The notes below the pieces were generated by a model, which did not search any database, was not told the origin of the DNA, and saw nothing but the letters and a program-made list of their open reading frames with translations. Below are positions 43,414-53,158 of a stretch of DNA of 64,000 nucleotides, in pieces. Every line of letters starts with the position of its first letter. Position 1 is the first letter of the stretch. A program made the translations under genes and the position numbers. The stretch covers positions 1,364,001-1,428,000 of the forward strand of contig NZ_MSCI01000001.1 of assembly GCF_002954585.1 (NCBI RefSeq), written 5' to 3'. The DNA comes from Vibrio chagasii (GTDB taxonomy: Bacteria > Pseudomonadota > Gammaproteobacteria > Enterobacterales > Vibrionaceae).

Positions 43414-43920
43414 TTAGCTAAGAAGTTCTCGGAAATGTGAATATTGGATGTTGCCCTCTTTCCACCCCGATAAACGGGAAGGCGGAGAGCTGACAATACT
43501 GGTCCAGTGCTGTTTGAGGTCCAACATAGGGGTTGTCGCTAACAGCGAAGCCAGTAAAGAAGGGGGAGAGAAGTCAATCAGCAAGTGATAAGCAGGCTCA
43601 AGGTCAGGCGCGCTTTCTTGCTCATTGGTTGATATACGTCGGTAAGTGGTCGCTTGAAGGCTAGATTCAGTATCGTGATAATTGGATCTGTCACCTACTG
43701 ACGAAGCGCCTACTTGAACTTTATCGCACTCCAAATAGGCCGATGGGTCATCAATGGCAGCGTTCTGACACTGTTTTTGCGCGAAAGATTGCTGTTGAGC
43801 AGTCTCGATTTGAAACGGCTTAGAAGGAAACGAATAGCCGTTAGAATTCACTAAGCCAAAGCTCAGTAAAAACAACATTAAGACTAATCGGGTACCCAGT
43901 TTAAGCAATCTAATATCCAA
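43414..43920 (-). CDS. exported or membrane-anchored protein, unknown
   Basis: A 168-residue protein with one hydrophobic segment (residues 10-26, LVLMLFLLSFGLVNSNGYS) that could be a signal peptide or anchor. The rest is polar, with a Cys pair (Cys51, Cys64) that might form a disulphide in the periplasm, and a second non-polar patch LIDFSPPSLLASLLATTP. No family is recognised. It lies 164 bases upstream of secD on the same strand, so a link with the SecDF pair is possible but unproven. Confidence 0.6.
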   Translation of the reverse strand: MDIRLLKLGTRLVLMLFLLSFGLVNSNGYSFPSKPFQIETAQQQSFAQKQCQNAAIDDPSAYLECDKVQVGASSVGDRSNYHDTESSLQATTYRRISTNEQESAPDLEPAYHLLIDFSPPSLLASLLATTPMLDLKQHWTSIVSSPPSRLSGWKEGNIQYSHFRELLS

Positions 43921-44029
43921 ACAATATTCTCGTAGATCGCCAATCTACAACACAAATGAAACGCTGTCTTGATTTAAAACATTTTTTTAGAAAATGATTC
44001 AATGCAACCGATTAAGCTTTGATGCTTCT

Positions 44030-44066
44030 AAAAAAAGAAAAAGCCAAGCAACTAGGCTTGGCTTTC
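44030..44066 (-). terminator. rho-independent terminator after the M16 protease gene
   Basis: AAGCCAAGC with GCTTGGCTT, 6-base loop; on the minus strand TTTCTTTTTTT follows. It ends 28 bases past the M16 stop. Confidence 0.9.
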
Positions 44067-44093
44067 CATTACGTATGCGTCCAACGCTGATCG

Positions 44094-46871
44094 TTATGAC
44101 GCTTTAGGTCGCATGATGTTCTTAACCTTACGGCTATTCTCGCCAAACAGGTGATGGAGCAGAGTATTCATGTCTTCAACCGATATTGATTTAACGACTC
44201 GGTCAACATCAGCCAAGGCTTCCACTCCATACCCATACAATAGATAACGAGACACAAACCACGCCTGATCGATAGAACTTGCCTCTAGTGGCGCGAAGTC
44301 AGCTTCAAACTGTTTTACTATCGAATGCAGTTCGTCTTCAGAAATACCTTGTAGGAGGCCTGAGATCACTCTATCAATCGCCATTTCAACAGTATCTACG
44401 TTCTCCGGCGCGATCATTGCTCCGATTACCCACTCATGAATCGGTTCACCATCATTCGAAGCCGTATAAGCATAAGGTGAATAATCTAAACTCAACTCTT
44501 CACGAACATAAGAGTCTAAACGAGATGCGACTAAACGTTGCAATAAGTCTTCCATGAAGACATCTTTTGCAGTCCAGCCTCCACTTTCTATTGTCGTCGG
44601 CTCTGGAATCACTCGTAAGATATATTCCGCACTATTTACGTTGTTGATCGCGACATCAATACGTGGTTTCGCTGGTTGCTTGTACTCCACTTTGAAATCT
44701 GGCACCGTCCCCGCTTGCAATGGAATTGAAGCTAAGTACTTACGAACTAGAGGTTTCAACTCACTTGGGTCGATATCACCAACGACCACCAACTGGTTGT
44801 GTCTTAGTTGACCAAACAGTTGTTGATGAACAGCACGGACATCTTCAACAGAAACCGCTTTAACACGCTCTTTATTTACGAATAGATGGCGGCTTCCCGA
44901 GCGATAAATATTTTGATTGATCGCTTGTTCAAATTGACCAACAGGCGTACTTAGGAAGGACTCTTTATCTTGCACTAGCTCTTGCTTGACAGCTTCAAGC
45001 TGATCAGAATTCACTTTAGGAGACACCATGAAGGTATATAGCGCAGCAAACGCGTCACTCATCCCATCTTTTTCGATATTAAACTCAATGCCATGTCGCG
45101 TCGAAGAAATAAAAGAATCGACTAAAATCCCTTCACGATCAAAGTAGGCTTTCAGCTCAGATCCCGTAAAGTCACCAGCACCACTTCGAGCAATAACAGG
45201 TAGTGTCACATTTGCAGCTGCGTATAAATCCGGCTCCAACGCCGCTTTACCGCCAAGACTCACGTACATTATTCCAACATCGTCTTTCGCGTATGAATCA
45301 CGTAGGTACCACATGTCGATACCATTACTTAAAGTCCACTTTTGAATATTTGGATCGGCGTACATTTGCTCTACCAATTCAACCTCGCCGGGTACGGCAG
45401 GCGAAGCAAATGCACTGGCTGTTGCCGTTACGAATGTCTGTGTACCCTGCTGACTATAAGAAGCTTTTAATCCATCTAGAGAAGCCAGAACCGCTGTGCG
45501 ATCCTCATTGTCATCCATGCCGACAATCAAAAAGTAATCACTCGAAAGGACTTCTTTGATATTTTTATTAATCGCTTCAAGGCTTAAATTAGCAAGAAAG
45601 GCTTCCATGCTGGCCTGATAGTCTTTTTGAGATTGAACAATATCGCCAGACAGTAATGCGTTCACTTTATCGTTCACGTGATCCACACTGTCCCTTTTAT
45701 CCCAGTCGTGCTCAATATCATCCAGTGAGTCTTGATAATAATGGAGCTCACTCGCAATTTCTCCTTCAGAAACACCGTAATCACGTAACGACGTTAAAGT
45801 AGAAACCAACGCTTTCTGAACCGCATCACGGCTGCCTGCTGGGAAGCCAACACTTGTCGATGAATAAAGCAGAGCACCCAACCTGATGTTATCTGACGTT
45901 ATCCATTGCGTCGGTAGCGCTGCATCATTAAAGTCTGCCTCTAAACGCTGCTGAATAAGAATCTGAGTGGTTTCATCCAACCAACGCTGATGTTGTTGAG
46001 CGTGGGTTTCAACAGTGTTTAAACCTCGGTTAAACGTCAAAGAAATACTCGGAGCTTCTCTGCCAGCATATTCAATGTAGTCACCTTCATTGAACGAAGT
46101 CGTATTCTGCTTTTGTGGCTTTGACGTTTTACCGCGCTCCCAGCTCGAAAATTTCTCTTCAATCAGTGGGATCAGTGTTTTAAGGTCCACATCACCAGAA
46201 ACCACTAGCTCAACGATTTGAGGTTGATACCAAGTTTGGTAGAAGTCGGTAAGCCCTTCCGACGTGGCAGCCATAACCGAAGCTTTAGTTCCTAACGCAT
46301 CTTGCGATTCGTAAGGGCTGCCTTCGAATAGGTAATCAACATATTTCTCGGGGAATGACTTATCATCGAGACGAGCCATACGAAACTCACCAAGAATCAC
46401 TCCCTTTTCTTTTTCAACTTCCGAACTAGAGAGATCGAGGCCATCGCCAACGTCACGCATCCAAGTCAATGCTTGCTCTAATTGGAGGTTATCTGGCAAA
46501 TCTAATTCATACACCGTATCTTCATAGGAAGTATAGGCATTGATGTCCGCACCAAAGCTGGAGCCAGCTTCTTCAAATAGACGAATCACATCGTTTTGAG
46601 AGAAGTTCTTGCTGCCATTAAATGCCATATGCTCGACAAAGTGAGCATAGCCTTCTTGTTGAGGTGTTTCTTGAATGGAGCCCGCGTGCACAACTAAACG
46701 CACAGATACCGATGCTTCATGATCAGGATAAACATGGTAAGTAAAACCATTATCCAGTTGAGCAGATGTCCAGGCAGGATCTGGTTGAATTAAAGTTTCA
46801 TTGGTTTTTGATGTAGAACTGCAACCAACCAGGGCAAAGCATATTGCCGTCGCTAAATAATATGTCTTCAT
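44094..46871 (-). CDS. M16 family zinc protease, lipoprotein
   Basis: A 925-residue protein with lipobox ALVGC (Cys17), two M16 halves and the inverted zinc motif HFVEH (His77, Glu80, His81), followed by ASSFGADINAYTSYEDTVYEL and EKGVILGEFRM with the downstream zinc Glu. The second half (about 500-925) lacks HxxEH, as expected of the non-catalytic partner domain. It resembles pitrilysin/PqqL-type periplasmic insulinase-like proteases that degrade peptides, tethered to a membrane by lipid. The gene is monocistronic with a terminator. Confidence 0.93.
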   Translation of the reverse strand: MKTYYLATAICFALVGCSSTSKTNETLIQPDPAWTSAQLDNGFTYHVYPDHEASVSVRLVVHAGSIQETPQQEGYAHFVEHMAFNGSKNFSQNDVIRLFEEAGSSFGADINAYTSYEDTVYELDLPDNLQLEQALTWMRDVGDGLDLSSSEVEKEKGVILGEFRMARLDDKSFPEKYVDYLFEGSPYESQDALGTKASVMAATSEGLTDFYQTWYQPQIVELVVSGDVDLKTLIPLIEEKFSSWERGKTSKPQKQNTTSFNEGDYIEYAGREAPSISLTFNRGLNTVETHAQQHQRWLDETTQILIQQRLEADFNDAALPTQWITSDNIRLGALLYSSTSVGFPAGSRDAVQKALVSTLTSLRDYGVSEGEIASELHYYQDSLDDIEHDWDKRDSVDHVNDKVNALLSGDIVQSQKDYQASMEAFLANLSLEAINKNIKEVLSSDYFLIVGMDDNEDRTAVLASLDGLKASYSQQGTQTFVTATASAFASPAVPGEVELVEQMYADPNIQKWTLSNGIDMWYLRDSYAKDDVGIMYVSLGGKAALEPDLYAAANVTLPVIARSGAGDFTGSELKAYFDREGILVDSFISSTRHGIEFNIEKDGMSDAFAALYTFMVSPKVNSDQLEAVKQELVQDKESFLSTPVGQFEQAINQNIYRSGSRHLFVNKERVKAVSVEDVRAVHQQLFGQLRHNQLVVVGDIDPSELKPLVRKYLASIPLQAGTVPDFKVEYKQPAKPRIDVAINNVNSAEYILRVIPEPTTIESGGWTAKDVFMEDLLQRLVASRLDSYVREELSLDYSPYAYTASNDGEPIHEWVIGAMIAPENVDTVEMAIDRVISGLLQGISEDELHSIVKQFEADFAPLEASSIDQAWFVSRYLLYGYGVEALADVDRVVKSISVEDMNTLLHHLFGENSRKVKNIMRPKAS

Positions 46872-47047
46872 AACAACCTCTTAATGTCATTCACTGACAA
46901 TATACAGATTGAGTTAATGATTATTATTTAATATTGAACCAAATGAGTATAGTTGTGATCTAGATCGTCATCTTATAAATTACAATAACACATGTAAAGT
47001 CAGCCATATTCAACTAGAAGTTCAGGAGTAAGGGGAAGAAAAACAGA

Positions 47048-47896
47048 CTACATGCCTTTAAACAGAGCTTGCGAGGCACGGCTGATTGGCAGCTTGTCAC
47101 CGGATACATACGCCGACATCTGACCGGATAGTCCTTTTTTGACCTTATCAATAGCCGACACTTTCACTACCACTGAACGATGGATCTGCCAAAACTCATC
47201 CGGATTAAGTTGAGCGAGTAACTCTTTTAGAGATACACGAAGAATAAACTCCTCTAAAAGCCCGCCCTGCCCTTTCTTAAATATCGATACGTACTTATCT
47301 TCGGCTTTGAAATACGCCACATCATCGACGGCGATCAGGTGAATGTCTTCGCCAACGCTGGCTTTGAGCCACGTAAGATACTTTTTCTGCGACAAATAAG
47401 GAGGCTGCGTTTGCTGTGACGCCGACTGTGACAGTTGCTGAAGTTGACTCATGAGTGCAGCGATGTCGGGTTGTTCTGGCATATGACCGGACTGTGTTTG
47501 ATTACTTGATAAGCGCGCTTGAATCTTCTGACAGGTAGCAAGCAGGCGCTCTTCATTGATTGGCTTGAGTAGGTAATCTATCGCATTGTGCTCAAAAGCT
47601 TTAACTGCATACTCGTCGTAAGCCGTAACAAAGACCACCAGCGGCGGTGATGCAAGCTTGTTCAATTGCTTGGCTAACGAAATGCCATCAAGCTCTGGCA
47701 TGCGAATATCAAGAAAGGCGACATCAGGTTGTAGCTGCTGAATGCTCTGCATAGCCTCTGTCCCATTTTTGGCCTTGCTGATAATCTCTAGCTCAGGCCA
47801 AACCTCAGCAAGACTCTTATCCAAGTGATGTCTTAACAGCGCTTCATCGTCTGCAATAATTGCCGTCACGCTGGGCTTTACTCCTGAGTTGATCAT
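47048..47896 (-). CDS. LytTR-type response regulator
   Basis: A 282-residue regulator with a receiver domain (residues 10-125; phospho-acceptor Asp63 in [11 protein letters not shown], Lys in LLKPINEE) and a LytTR DNA-binding domain (about 175-280; [36 protein letters not shown]). A Gln-rich linker lies between them. It is the last gene of a seven-gene operon behind the histidine kinase, so it probably controls this operon. No LytTR site is obvious upstream. Confidence 0.93.
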   Translation of the reverse strand: MINSGVKPSVTAIIADDEALLRHHLDKSLAEVWPELEIISKAKNGTEAMQSIQQLQPDVAFLDIRMPELDGISLAKQLNKLASPPLVVFVTAYDEYAVKAFEHNAIDYLLKPINEERLLATCQKIQARLSSNQTQSGHMPEQPDIAALMSQLQQLSQSASQQTQPPYLSQKKYLTWLKASVGEDIHLIAVDDVAYFKAEDKYVSIFKKGQGGLLEEFILRVSLKELLAQLNPDEFWQIHRSVVVKVSAIDKVKKGLSGQMSAYVSGDKLPISRASQALFKGM

Positions 47897-47945
47897 TATT
47901 CTTCCTTTAAATTCACACTGTAAATCGTCTGTTTTTTAACAGTAC

Positions 47946-49004
47946 TTAGAGTTTCAAAACTGCATTCTCGGAGCTAGTTTCGCTGATGAGCGGCAACAAT
48001 ATCGTCGACACCACGCCGCCAGTCGCTCGCTCTGTGATCGTCAGGCTCGCCTTATCTCCGTATAGGGTATCAATACGCTGACGAATGTTACTCAATCCAA
48101 CACCATGGCCGGTAGCAATAGACGGTGCTGTTAGCCCCACGCCACTGTCTGATACTTCAATTTTCATCTGATCATCTTGTTGAACAATTCGGATATTAAC
48201 TTCACCGCCAGCAGCCTTGGGCTCGATGCCGTGTGTTAACGCATTCTCAACCAAAGGTTGAATCAAGAAAGGCGGAATCACTTGTTGTTCGCTGATGTCG
48301 TTGGTTTCAATCGAGAACGTCAAACGCTCATCTAATCGTATCTTCTGGATGTTGAGATATGCGTCGAGCAAATCGACCTCTTGAGCGATGCTCGATTGCT
48401 CAGTACGGCTGTTCTTCAGAGTCACACGCAACAAGTCAGTCAGCTTTTCAAGCATCAACTTAGCTTTGGCGCTGTCACTCTCAATCAATACATTGATGGT
48501 CGCAAGAGTGTTGAACAAAAAGTGCGGCTCGATTTGGCTTTGCAGCTGTTTTAACTGGCTAAGTACAACGACCTTTTCTTGATCAGCTTGGCGACGCTTC
48601 GCCACCTCTAATTCATTATCGGCACGCAGCTGCTGCTCTCTTGTGTAGAAATAGTAATAACAAACGGAACAAAAGATCACACCAAGCAGCATCACAGACT
48701 TAAGATCGGAAAGGTTAGAGCCGAAAAAGCCGTTCAACCAATAGTGTGCATTCAAGGTACCAATGGTCATTGCAATCACCATTGATACCCCTACATCAAA
48801 TGCCTTTGATTTCCTTTTGAATAGTTCAACCAACACAAACGAAGAGCCAACTGCGCTGTAGCCAAAGCCGAAGCTGATGACCAAGTTGAGCGTAAACCCG
48901 CCTCCCCAAATCGTATTGGTTGTAATTGCAATAAGAACGCAAAATAGCGTAGTGAACGCGAAGCTTTTAATCCATGAAAAGCGACTGTTTGAAGAAGTGT
49001 CCAT
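47946..49004 (-). CDS. LytS-type sensor histidine kinase
   Basis: A 352-residue kinase with about four N-terminal helices (residues 13-120), a helical linker, the HisKA_3/His_kinase domain with His161 in QSQIEPHFLFNTLATI and the ATPase domain with VENALTHGIEP and SDSGVGL, GHGVGLSNIRQR. The type that joins LytTR regulators usually senses envelope or peptide signals through its membrane part. Its ATG overlaps the preceding stop (TAATG) and it is followed by the response regulator 49 bases later. Confidence 0.92.
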   Translation of the reverse strand: MDTSSNSRFSWIKSFAFTTLFCVLIAITTNTIWGGGFTLNLVISFGFGYSAVGSSFVLVELFKRKSKAFDVGVSMVIAMTIGTLNAHYWLNGFFGSNLSDLKSVMLLGVIFCSVCYYYFYTREQQLRADNELEVAKRRQADQEKVVVLSQLKQLQSQIEPHFLFNTLATINVLIESDSAKAKLMLEKLTDLLRVTLKNSRTEQSSIAQEVDLLDAYLNIQKIRLDERLTFSIETNDISEQQVIPPFLIQPLVENALTHGIEPKAAGGEVNIRIVQQDDQMKIEVSDSGVGLTAPSIATGHGVGLSNIRQRIDTLYGDKASLTITERATGGVVSTILLPLISETSSENAVLKL

Positions 49005-50296
49005 TAAAATCGTCCTTTGATATTTAAAAGAATCATATGACTATCCGGTAAGTTGGCGTAAGCAGAATCACTTTTACCGCCTAGAAAGCGTGCAGCAAGT
49101 TCCAATTCCAACGATGAATCACCATTATCGAAAGCCTGACAATTAAGCCACTGCGTAGCAATAAAGCCACCGTCCTGTGGAGACAGCATGACATCAAATG
49201 TAGGTGTAATATCTTCAAGCCAGCCATGTGCCGAGTCCAAAGACCAGTGAAACATGAGATTGTGTTGAACCAAATTAGCGTGTTGATAACCTTGAGCGTA
49301 AGAGCCCGCCAACGATGTTGTCATGGGATTAAGAGACAAATATTCCGCATTCACCAAAGCGCTTTGCCACTCAGAGTCACTCCAAGCACGGCTATCAAAC
49401 CAGTATTCCAGTACCACATTGTGGCCCGTCTCGTTGGCCCATGTCAGTCCAACTAAGGCTTGGTACGCCTCGCCCCGCTCTTCTAGATAAACCGGTTCAA
49501 GCAGTGAGTTGGGCTGGCTGTAACCCAAACTTTGTCGTTGATAAACCATCGAACCGTGAAACTCCCACGCGAGATTTAATACCGACACCAAGCTCGCTCC
49601 AAGCAAGCCGTGGCGTACATCGTCGTAATAAGCGACCCATTGATATTCGTGATCGCCTACTAAATTGTAACGACGTAAGCCAACCCCTTGTTGCTGATTC
49701 TGCTTTTCGAATTGATTCACATCTTGGGAAGTCCATGATGAATCGCTGTAAAGCAGTGTCCATTCGCCCGTCATATCGAACAGTGACGCTGAAGCCACAC
49801 CTGCGCCCTCTTCTGCGACAATGCCAACAGGGTTTTGTCGGTAAGGCTTGATAATGTCTAACGGTCGGTAGCCATAACCAACACCCCAATCTAGGCGAAC
49901 CTTACCGAGTGTCACATCAAGGTAGTGATCACCCAACGCTGAATTAGACAGTTCAACACCACCTTGCCAAAACAGCTCGCGCACAATGAATTCCGATTCA
50001 AAGCTCGCGTCTTGGTCTTGAGGAGTATTACTCAAAATGTCGTTGGCTTTTACGGCAAACAGCCCAAGCCAATTCCCATATCCAACCTCAAGATCCAGCA
50101 AGCCATTGAGTGACTGACGATTATCAGATGCGAAAGGGCTAAATGGCGACTCTCGCGATTCAACGGCCTCAGCACTCAGTTGCCAGTCCCATGCTAGGCT
50201 CAGATCGCCCGCTTGAGTCGTGTTACTCACACAAGACAATGCAAGCAAGCTAGCGATCAAAGGCTTGATGTGGAATCGACGGCTAGAAGCTTTCAT
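49004..50296 (-). CDS. outer-membrane beta-barrel-like protein, unknown
   Basis: A 430-residue protein with a signal peptide (cleavage likely after SNTTQA, near residue 29) and a mature part of alternating aromatic/polar strands (for example WDWQLSAEAVE, NLAWEFHGSMVYQRQ, HMILLNIKGRF ending in Phe). This is typical of outer-membrane barrels. No family is certain. The ATG at 50296 has AGGTGG five bases upstream; a GTG three codons earlier is not needed. It lies directly after the LolA-like gene and overlaps the kinase start by one base. It may be the outer-membrane end of the export pathway. Confidence 0.72.
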   Translation of the reverse strand: MKASSRRFHIKPLIASLLALSCVSNTTQAGDLSLAWDWQLSAEAVESRESPFSPFASDNRQSLNGLLDLEVGYGNWLGLFAVKANDILSNTPQDQDASFESEFIVRELFWQGGVELSNSALGDHYLDVTLGKVRLDWGVGYGYRPLDIIKPYRQNPVGIVAEEGAGVASASLFDMTGEWTLLYSDSSWTSQDVNQFEKQNQQQGVGLRRYNLVGDHEYQWVAYYDDVRHGLLGASLVSVLNLAWEFHGSMVYQRQSLGYSQPNSLLEPVYLEERGEAYQALVGLTWANETGHNVVLEYWFDSRAWSDSEWQSALVNAEYLSLNPMTTSLAGSYAQGYQHANLVQHNLMFHWSLDSAHGWLEDITPTFDVMLSPQDGGFIATQWLNCQAFDNGDSSLELELAARFLGGKSDSAYANLPDSHMILLNIKGRF

Positions 50297-50305
50297 AGCA
50301 CCCAC

Positions 50306-51082
50306 CTAAAGCCCAGACACGCTATTACGCGATAAGTAAGCAGGGTTGTAGTATTTATCTGCCAAGGCTTGCTCGCTTACCTCGCGATACTCAATCACGG
50401 TTTTCTTACTTGGTTGAATCTTATCGAGTAGGGTCATCGACACCACACTTGGCAAGCCATCTCGCACGCCTTCAGTAAACCAAGCTTGCTTGGCTAACTT
50501 ACCTGAACGCAGATACAGATCCGCTTTGACTGGAAACGCTCGGTCTGCCGTTAACCACAGATCAATCGATTGATAACTCGCGCCCTTAGTTTTTGCGGTG
50601 AGTTTTAAGTGATGGGTATCAAGCTGATCACCACTTGGCATCTCAACCGATTGTTCAGCAACCCACTCGCCTTGGTAGTCTTCGCTCCAAGTCAGCGTCG
50701 AGATGTCACCAACCGAAGCTTCACCAAGCAGCTTTTGCATCGGGGTGATACGAATTGGACGGCGCGATTTCGGCATCAGTAACCAATAGTTGTCTTCTAT
50801 CATCAACATCTTTTGACCCGCCTCGACCGCCGACTTGAACACAACCAGCGACTCTCGGTTTGGTCTTGTGTAGACGTTGTACTCACGGGTTTTGTCTAGC
50901 TGCTCGTCTTGATATAGCGCGACCAGAGATACCACTTTTGATGCCTGTTCGCTGTTCAAACGGTAGCTATCTGCCTTAGCAATTATCTCGGAAACTTGCT
51001 GTGAATCGATAGCCCAGCTTGATGCCGATGCTAGAGCCAACGCACAGCCTAAAATAGAGAGTAAACGAGTAAATTTATACAT
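50306..51082 (-). CDS. LolA-like outer membrane lipoprotein-sorting protein
   Basis: A 258-residue periplasmic protein with a signal peptide (LLSILGCALALASASSWA) and the COG2834-type half-barrel pattern: RESLVVFKSAVEAGQKMLMIEDNYWLLMPKSRRPIRITP, then GASYQSIDLWLTADRAFPVKADLY. This fold carries lipids or lipoproteins across the periplasm. It overlaps the permease gene by 8 bases. Together with the ABC genes it suggests a route for a hydrophobic cargo from the inner to the outer membrane, separate from the essential Lol system. Confidence 0.85.
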   Translation of the reverse strand: MYKFTRLLSILGCALALASASSWAIDSQQVSEIIAKADSYRLNSEQASKVVSLVALYQDEQLDKTREYNVYTRPNRESLVVFKSAVEAGQKMLMIEDNYWLLMPKSRRPIRITPMQKLLGEASVGDISTLTWSEDYQGEWVAEQSVEMPSGDQLDTHHLKLTAKTKGASYQSIDLWLTADRAFPVKADLYLRSGKLAKQAWFTEGVRDGLPSVVSMTLLDKIQPSKKTVIEYREVSEQALADKYYNPAYLSRNSVSGL

Positions 51083-52364
51083 AAACCAGTGCCTCCGTGA
51101 TTGGTTTATTTACGCCTTTGCGAGCAGAGAAATACGCAGCCAGCAAACAGATCGTCAGCACACCCAAAGTGGCATAACCAACCAATTCCAATGAGAAATA
51201 AATATTGAGTGGGTAACCTTCGGTTCTTCCCGGAGGTGGTGGCATTTGCACATCGATCACCAGCAATAACACCGACACTAAACCACTCACTAATGCGCCT
51301 ATCGCACTGCCAATCACCGCCAGTAAGCCCGCCTCTTTTAGAAAACCCGCCACGATTTCAGATGGGTAACTGCCGAGTGCCGATAAGGTGCCGATTTCAC
51401 GAGTGCGTTCCGTAACCGACATGGTCATGGTATTGAACAGCGACACAAACACGACCAATGCCATCACTGCGCCCATGATGCCGAAGATACGGTCGTAAAG
51501 GTCTTTAACCTTGGTGTAGAAAAACGCGCGATCTTGCCATGGGGTAATCTCAATGCCTGAGCTTTGTTGGCCAGCTTGCTTGTCTATAGCCGATTGGATG
51601 CGTTGTTGAACCGTCGAAGTCTTGCTGGTTTCGAAAAGGAATACCGATAAGGTACTTACTTTGTCTGATGCTAAAAGCTCTTGTGCGGTGGTGATGTGCA
51701 CGTACAACTGACGTTTGTCCAACTCAGGCACACCAGTCGAGTAAATGCCCTGCACCTTAAAATCAAAGGCATTCAATGCGCCATCACTGGTGGTGGCGAG
51801 CAGTGTGACCCAATCGCCAACGGCCACTTTGAGGTTACGAGCAAGGTCGGTTCCGAGCATCACTTGTGGCTCTTGGCTGTCGTATCTTGGTGATTTCACA
51901 TCCGAGAGGGTTTGACCGCTGCGCACGTCAAGGAAAGGTCCTTTCATGTCGAACTCGCGCTCATTAACGCCTGTTCCCATAAAAATGGTCGACTTGCTTC
52001 CGTTAGACACCAAACCGCTAAAGTAAACTCGTGGCTGCACACCACGTACGTCGCTGTCACCAATAATGCTCTTGGTGAGCGCTTGAACGTTATCCAGACC
52101 ATTACTCAGCGGCATATCTTCGTCTTGTTCAAAATAACCCGGCGTACTCAAAGTAAGATGACCAGTATCTCGCGCGGTTGATTCTCTCAAAGATTCGTAG
52201 GTGTAAAGCCCATAGCCACCAGCACTGGTTAATGCAAATACCGCGATGGCGATAATCAATACCGACAACAAACTACGGCGACCATTTCTTAATAAGTTGA
52301 GCCACGCTAAGCGAACCGACGTAGGAACCAGAGAAGTGCTCAACCCTTGCGTTAACTTGCCCAT
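51075..52364 (-). CDS. ABC transporter permease, MacB/LolE type
   Basis: A 429-residue permease with the classic four-helix FtsX layout: helix 1 near residues 31-53, a large periplasmic domain, and three helices in 295-420 (IMGAVMALVVFVSLFNTMTMSVTERTREIGTLSAL). This is the MacB/LolCE group, whose members extract lipoproteins or export peptides by mechanotransmission. The start overlaps the ATPase gene by 13 bases. With only one permease gene it would work as a homodimer, unlike LolCDE. Confidence 0.93.
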   Translation of the reverse strand: MGKLTQGLSTSLVPTSVRLAWLNLLRNGRRSLLSVLIIAIAVFALTSAGGYGLYTYESLRESTARDTGHLTLSTPGYFEQDEDMPLSNGLDNVQALTKSIIGDSDVRGVQPRVYFSGLVSNGSKSTIFMGTGVNEREFDMKGPFLDVRSGQTLSDVKSPRYDSQEPQVMLGTDLARNLKVAVGDWVTLLATTSDGALNAFDFKVQGIYSTGVPELDKRQLYVHITTAQELLASDKVSTLSVFLFETSKTSTVQQRIQSAIDKQAGQQSSGIEITPWQDRAFFYTKVKDLYDRIFGIMGAVMALVVFVSLFNTMTMSVTERTREIGTLSALGSYPSEIVAGFLKEAGLLAVIGSAIGALVSGLVSVLLLVIDVQMPPPPGRTEGYPLNIYFSLELVGYATLGVLTICLLAAYFSARKGVNKPITEALVYV

Positions 52365-53050
52365 GAGATCGCCTCCATTGCTTCGGCTTGTGATGACAGT
52401 TGTCCATCGATAAGTTCAATCACTCGGTCACAGCGCTGCGCCATCCTTGGGTCGTGCGTTGCGACGATAAATGTGGTACCCATCTCATGACCGAGCTCTT
52501 TCATAATGTCGATCACCAAGTTGGCTGTGTAGCTGTCTAAGCTGGCAGTCGGCTCATCGGCAATCACTAGGCTTGGGTTGTGGATCAGTGCTCTGGCTAT
52601 CGCGACACGTTGCTGCTGACCGCCTGATAGGTTGTCTGGACGGTGATGGATGTACTCCCCTAGCCCAACACGCTCTAACATATCTTGCGCTCTGGTCTGC
52701 TGTTCTTGCTTTGAACATTGGTTCAGCATCAATGGGTAAGCGACGTTCTCAAGCGCTGTCATCACAGGAACCAGATTGAAGCGCTGAAACACAAAACCCA
52801 ACGACTGGCGGCGAAAACGCGCAGCCGTAATCTGATCTGTTGGATACGCTTTGCCATCAATATTTATCTCACCTCGATAGTCCATATCCAACAAACCTAG
52901 GATGTTCAGCAGTGTGCTTTTTCCCGATCCCGACGGGCCGCACAGTGCCACCATTTCACCGCGTTTAATCTGACCATCGACTCCCTTGAGTGCGTCTACA
53001 CTTTGTCCACCCGTGAGATACGACTTACCGATTCCTTTAAATTCAATCAT
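52352..53050 (-). CDS. ABC transporter ATP-binding protein, LolD/MacB type
   Basis: A 232-residue ATPase with Walker A GPSGSGKST at 38-46, the signature LSGGQQQRVAIARAL near 142, Walker B LVIADEPTASLD and the H-loop ATHD. It belongs to the LolD/MacB/FtsE group that drives FtsX-type permeases. It is followed by the permease gene with a 13-base overlap. Confidence 0.95.
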   Translation of the reverse strand: MIEFKGIGKSYLTGGQSVDALKGVDGQIKRGEMVALCGPSGSGKSTLLNILGLLDMDYRGEINIDGKAYPTDQITAARFRRQSLGFVFQRFNLVPVMTALENVAYPLMLNQCSKQEQQTRAQDMLERVGLGEYIHHRPDNLSGGQQQRVAIARALIHNPSLVIADEPTASLDSYTANLVIDIMKELGHEMGTTFIVATHDPRMAQRCDRVIELIDGQLSSQAEAMEAISWAS

Positions 53051-53101
53051 TCCATTTTCCTCTGATTGCTCGCCAACTATTTAGCTTCCATGCCCTTTAT
53101 T

Positions 53102-53158
53102 TCGCTTTCGCAACTATTACTTAGCTTTCGCTACTATTACTTGGCTTTCGCTATTAGG
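53102..53158 (-). repeat. three tandem copies of a 20-bp unit
   Basis: GCTTTCGCAACTATTACTTA, then GCTTTCGCTACTATTACTTG, then a partial GCTTTCGCTATTA stand head to tail. The array covers the stop codon of the gene at 53137, so the last residues of that protein (AKAK) come from the repeat. Confidence 0.8.

Noticed and set aside
43414..43920. Similarity of LLASLLATTPML to CLASLLAATPSM in the protein at 31393
   Set aside because: Only a short leucine-alanine run matches; the rest of the two proteins is unrelated, so a family link is not supported.
44279..44811. Plus-strand frames opposite the M16 protease gene
   Set aside because: They are shadows of a strong coding gene on the other strand.
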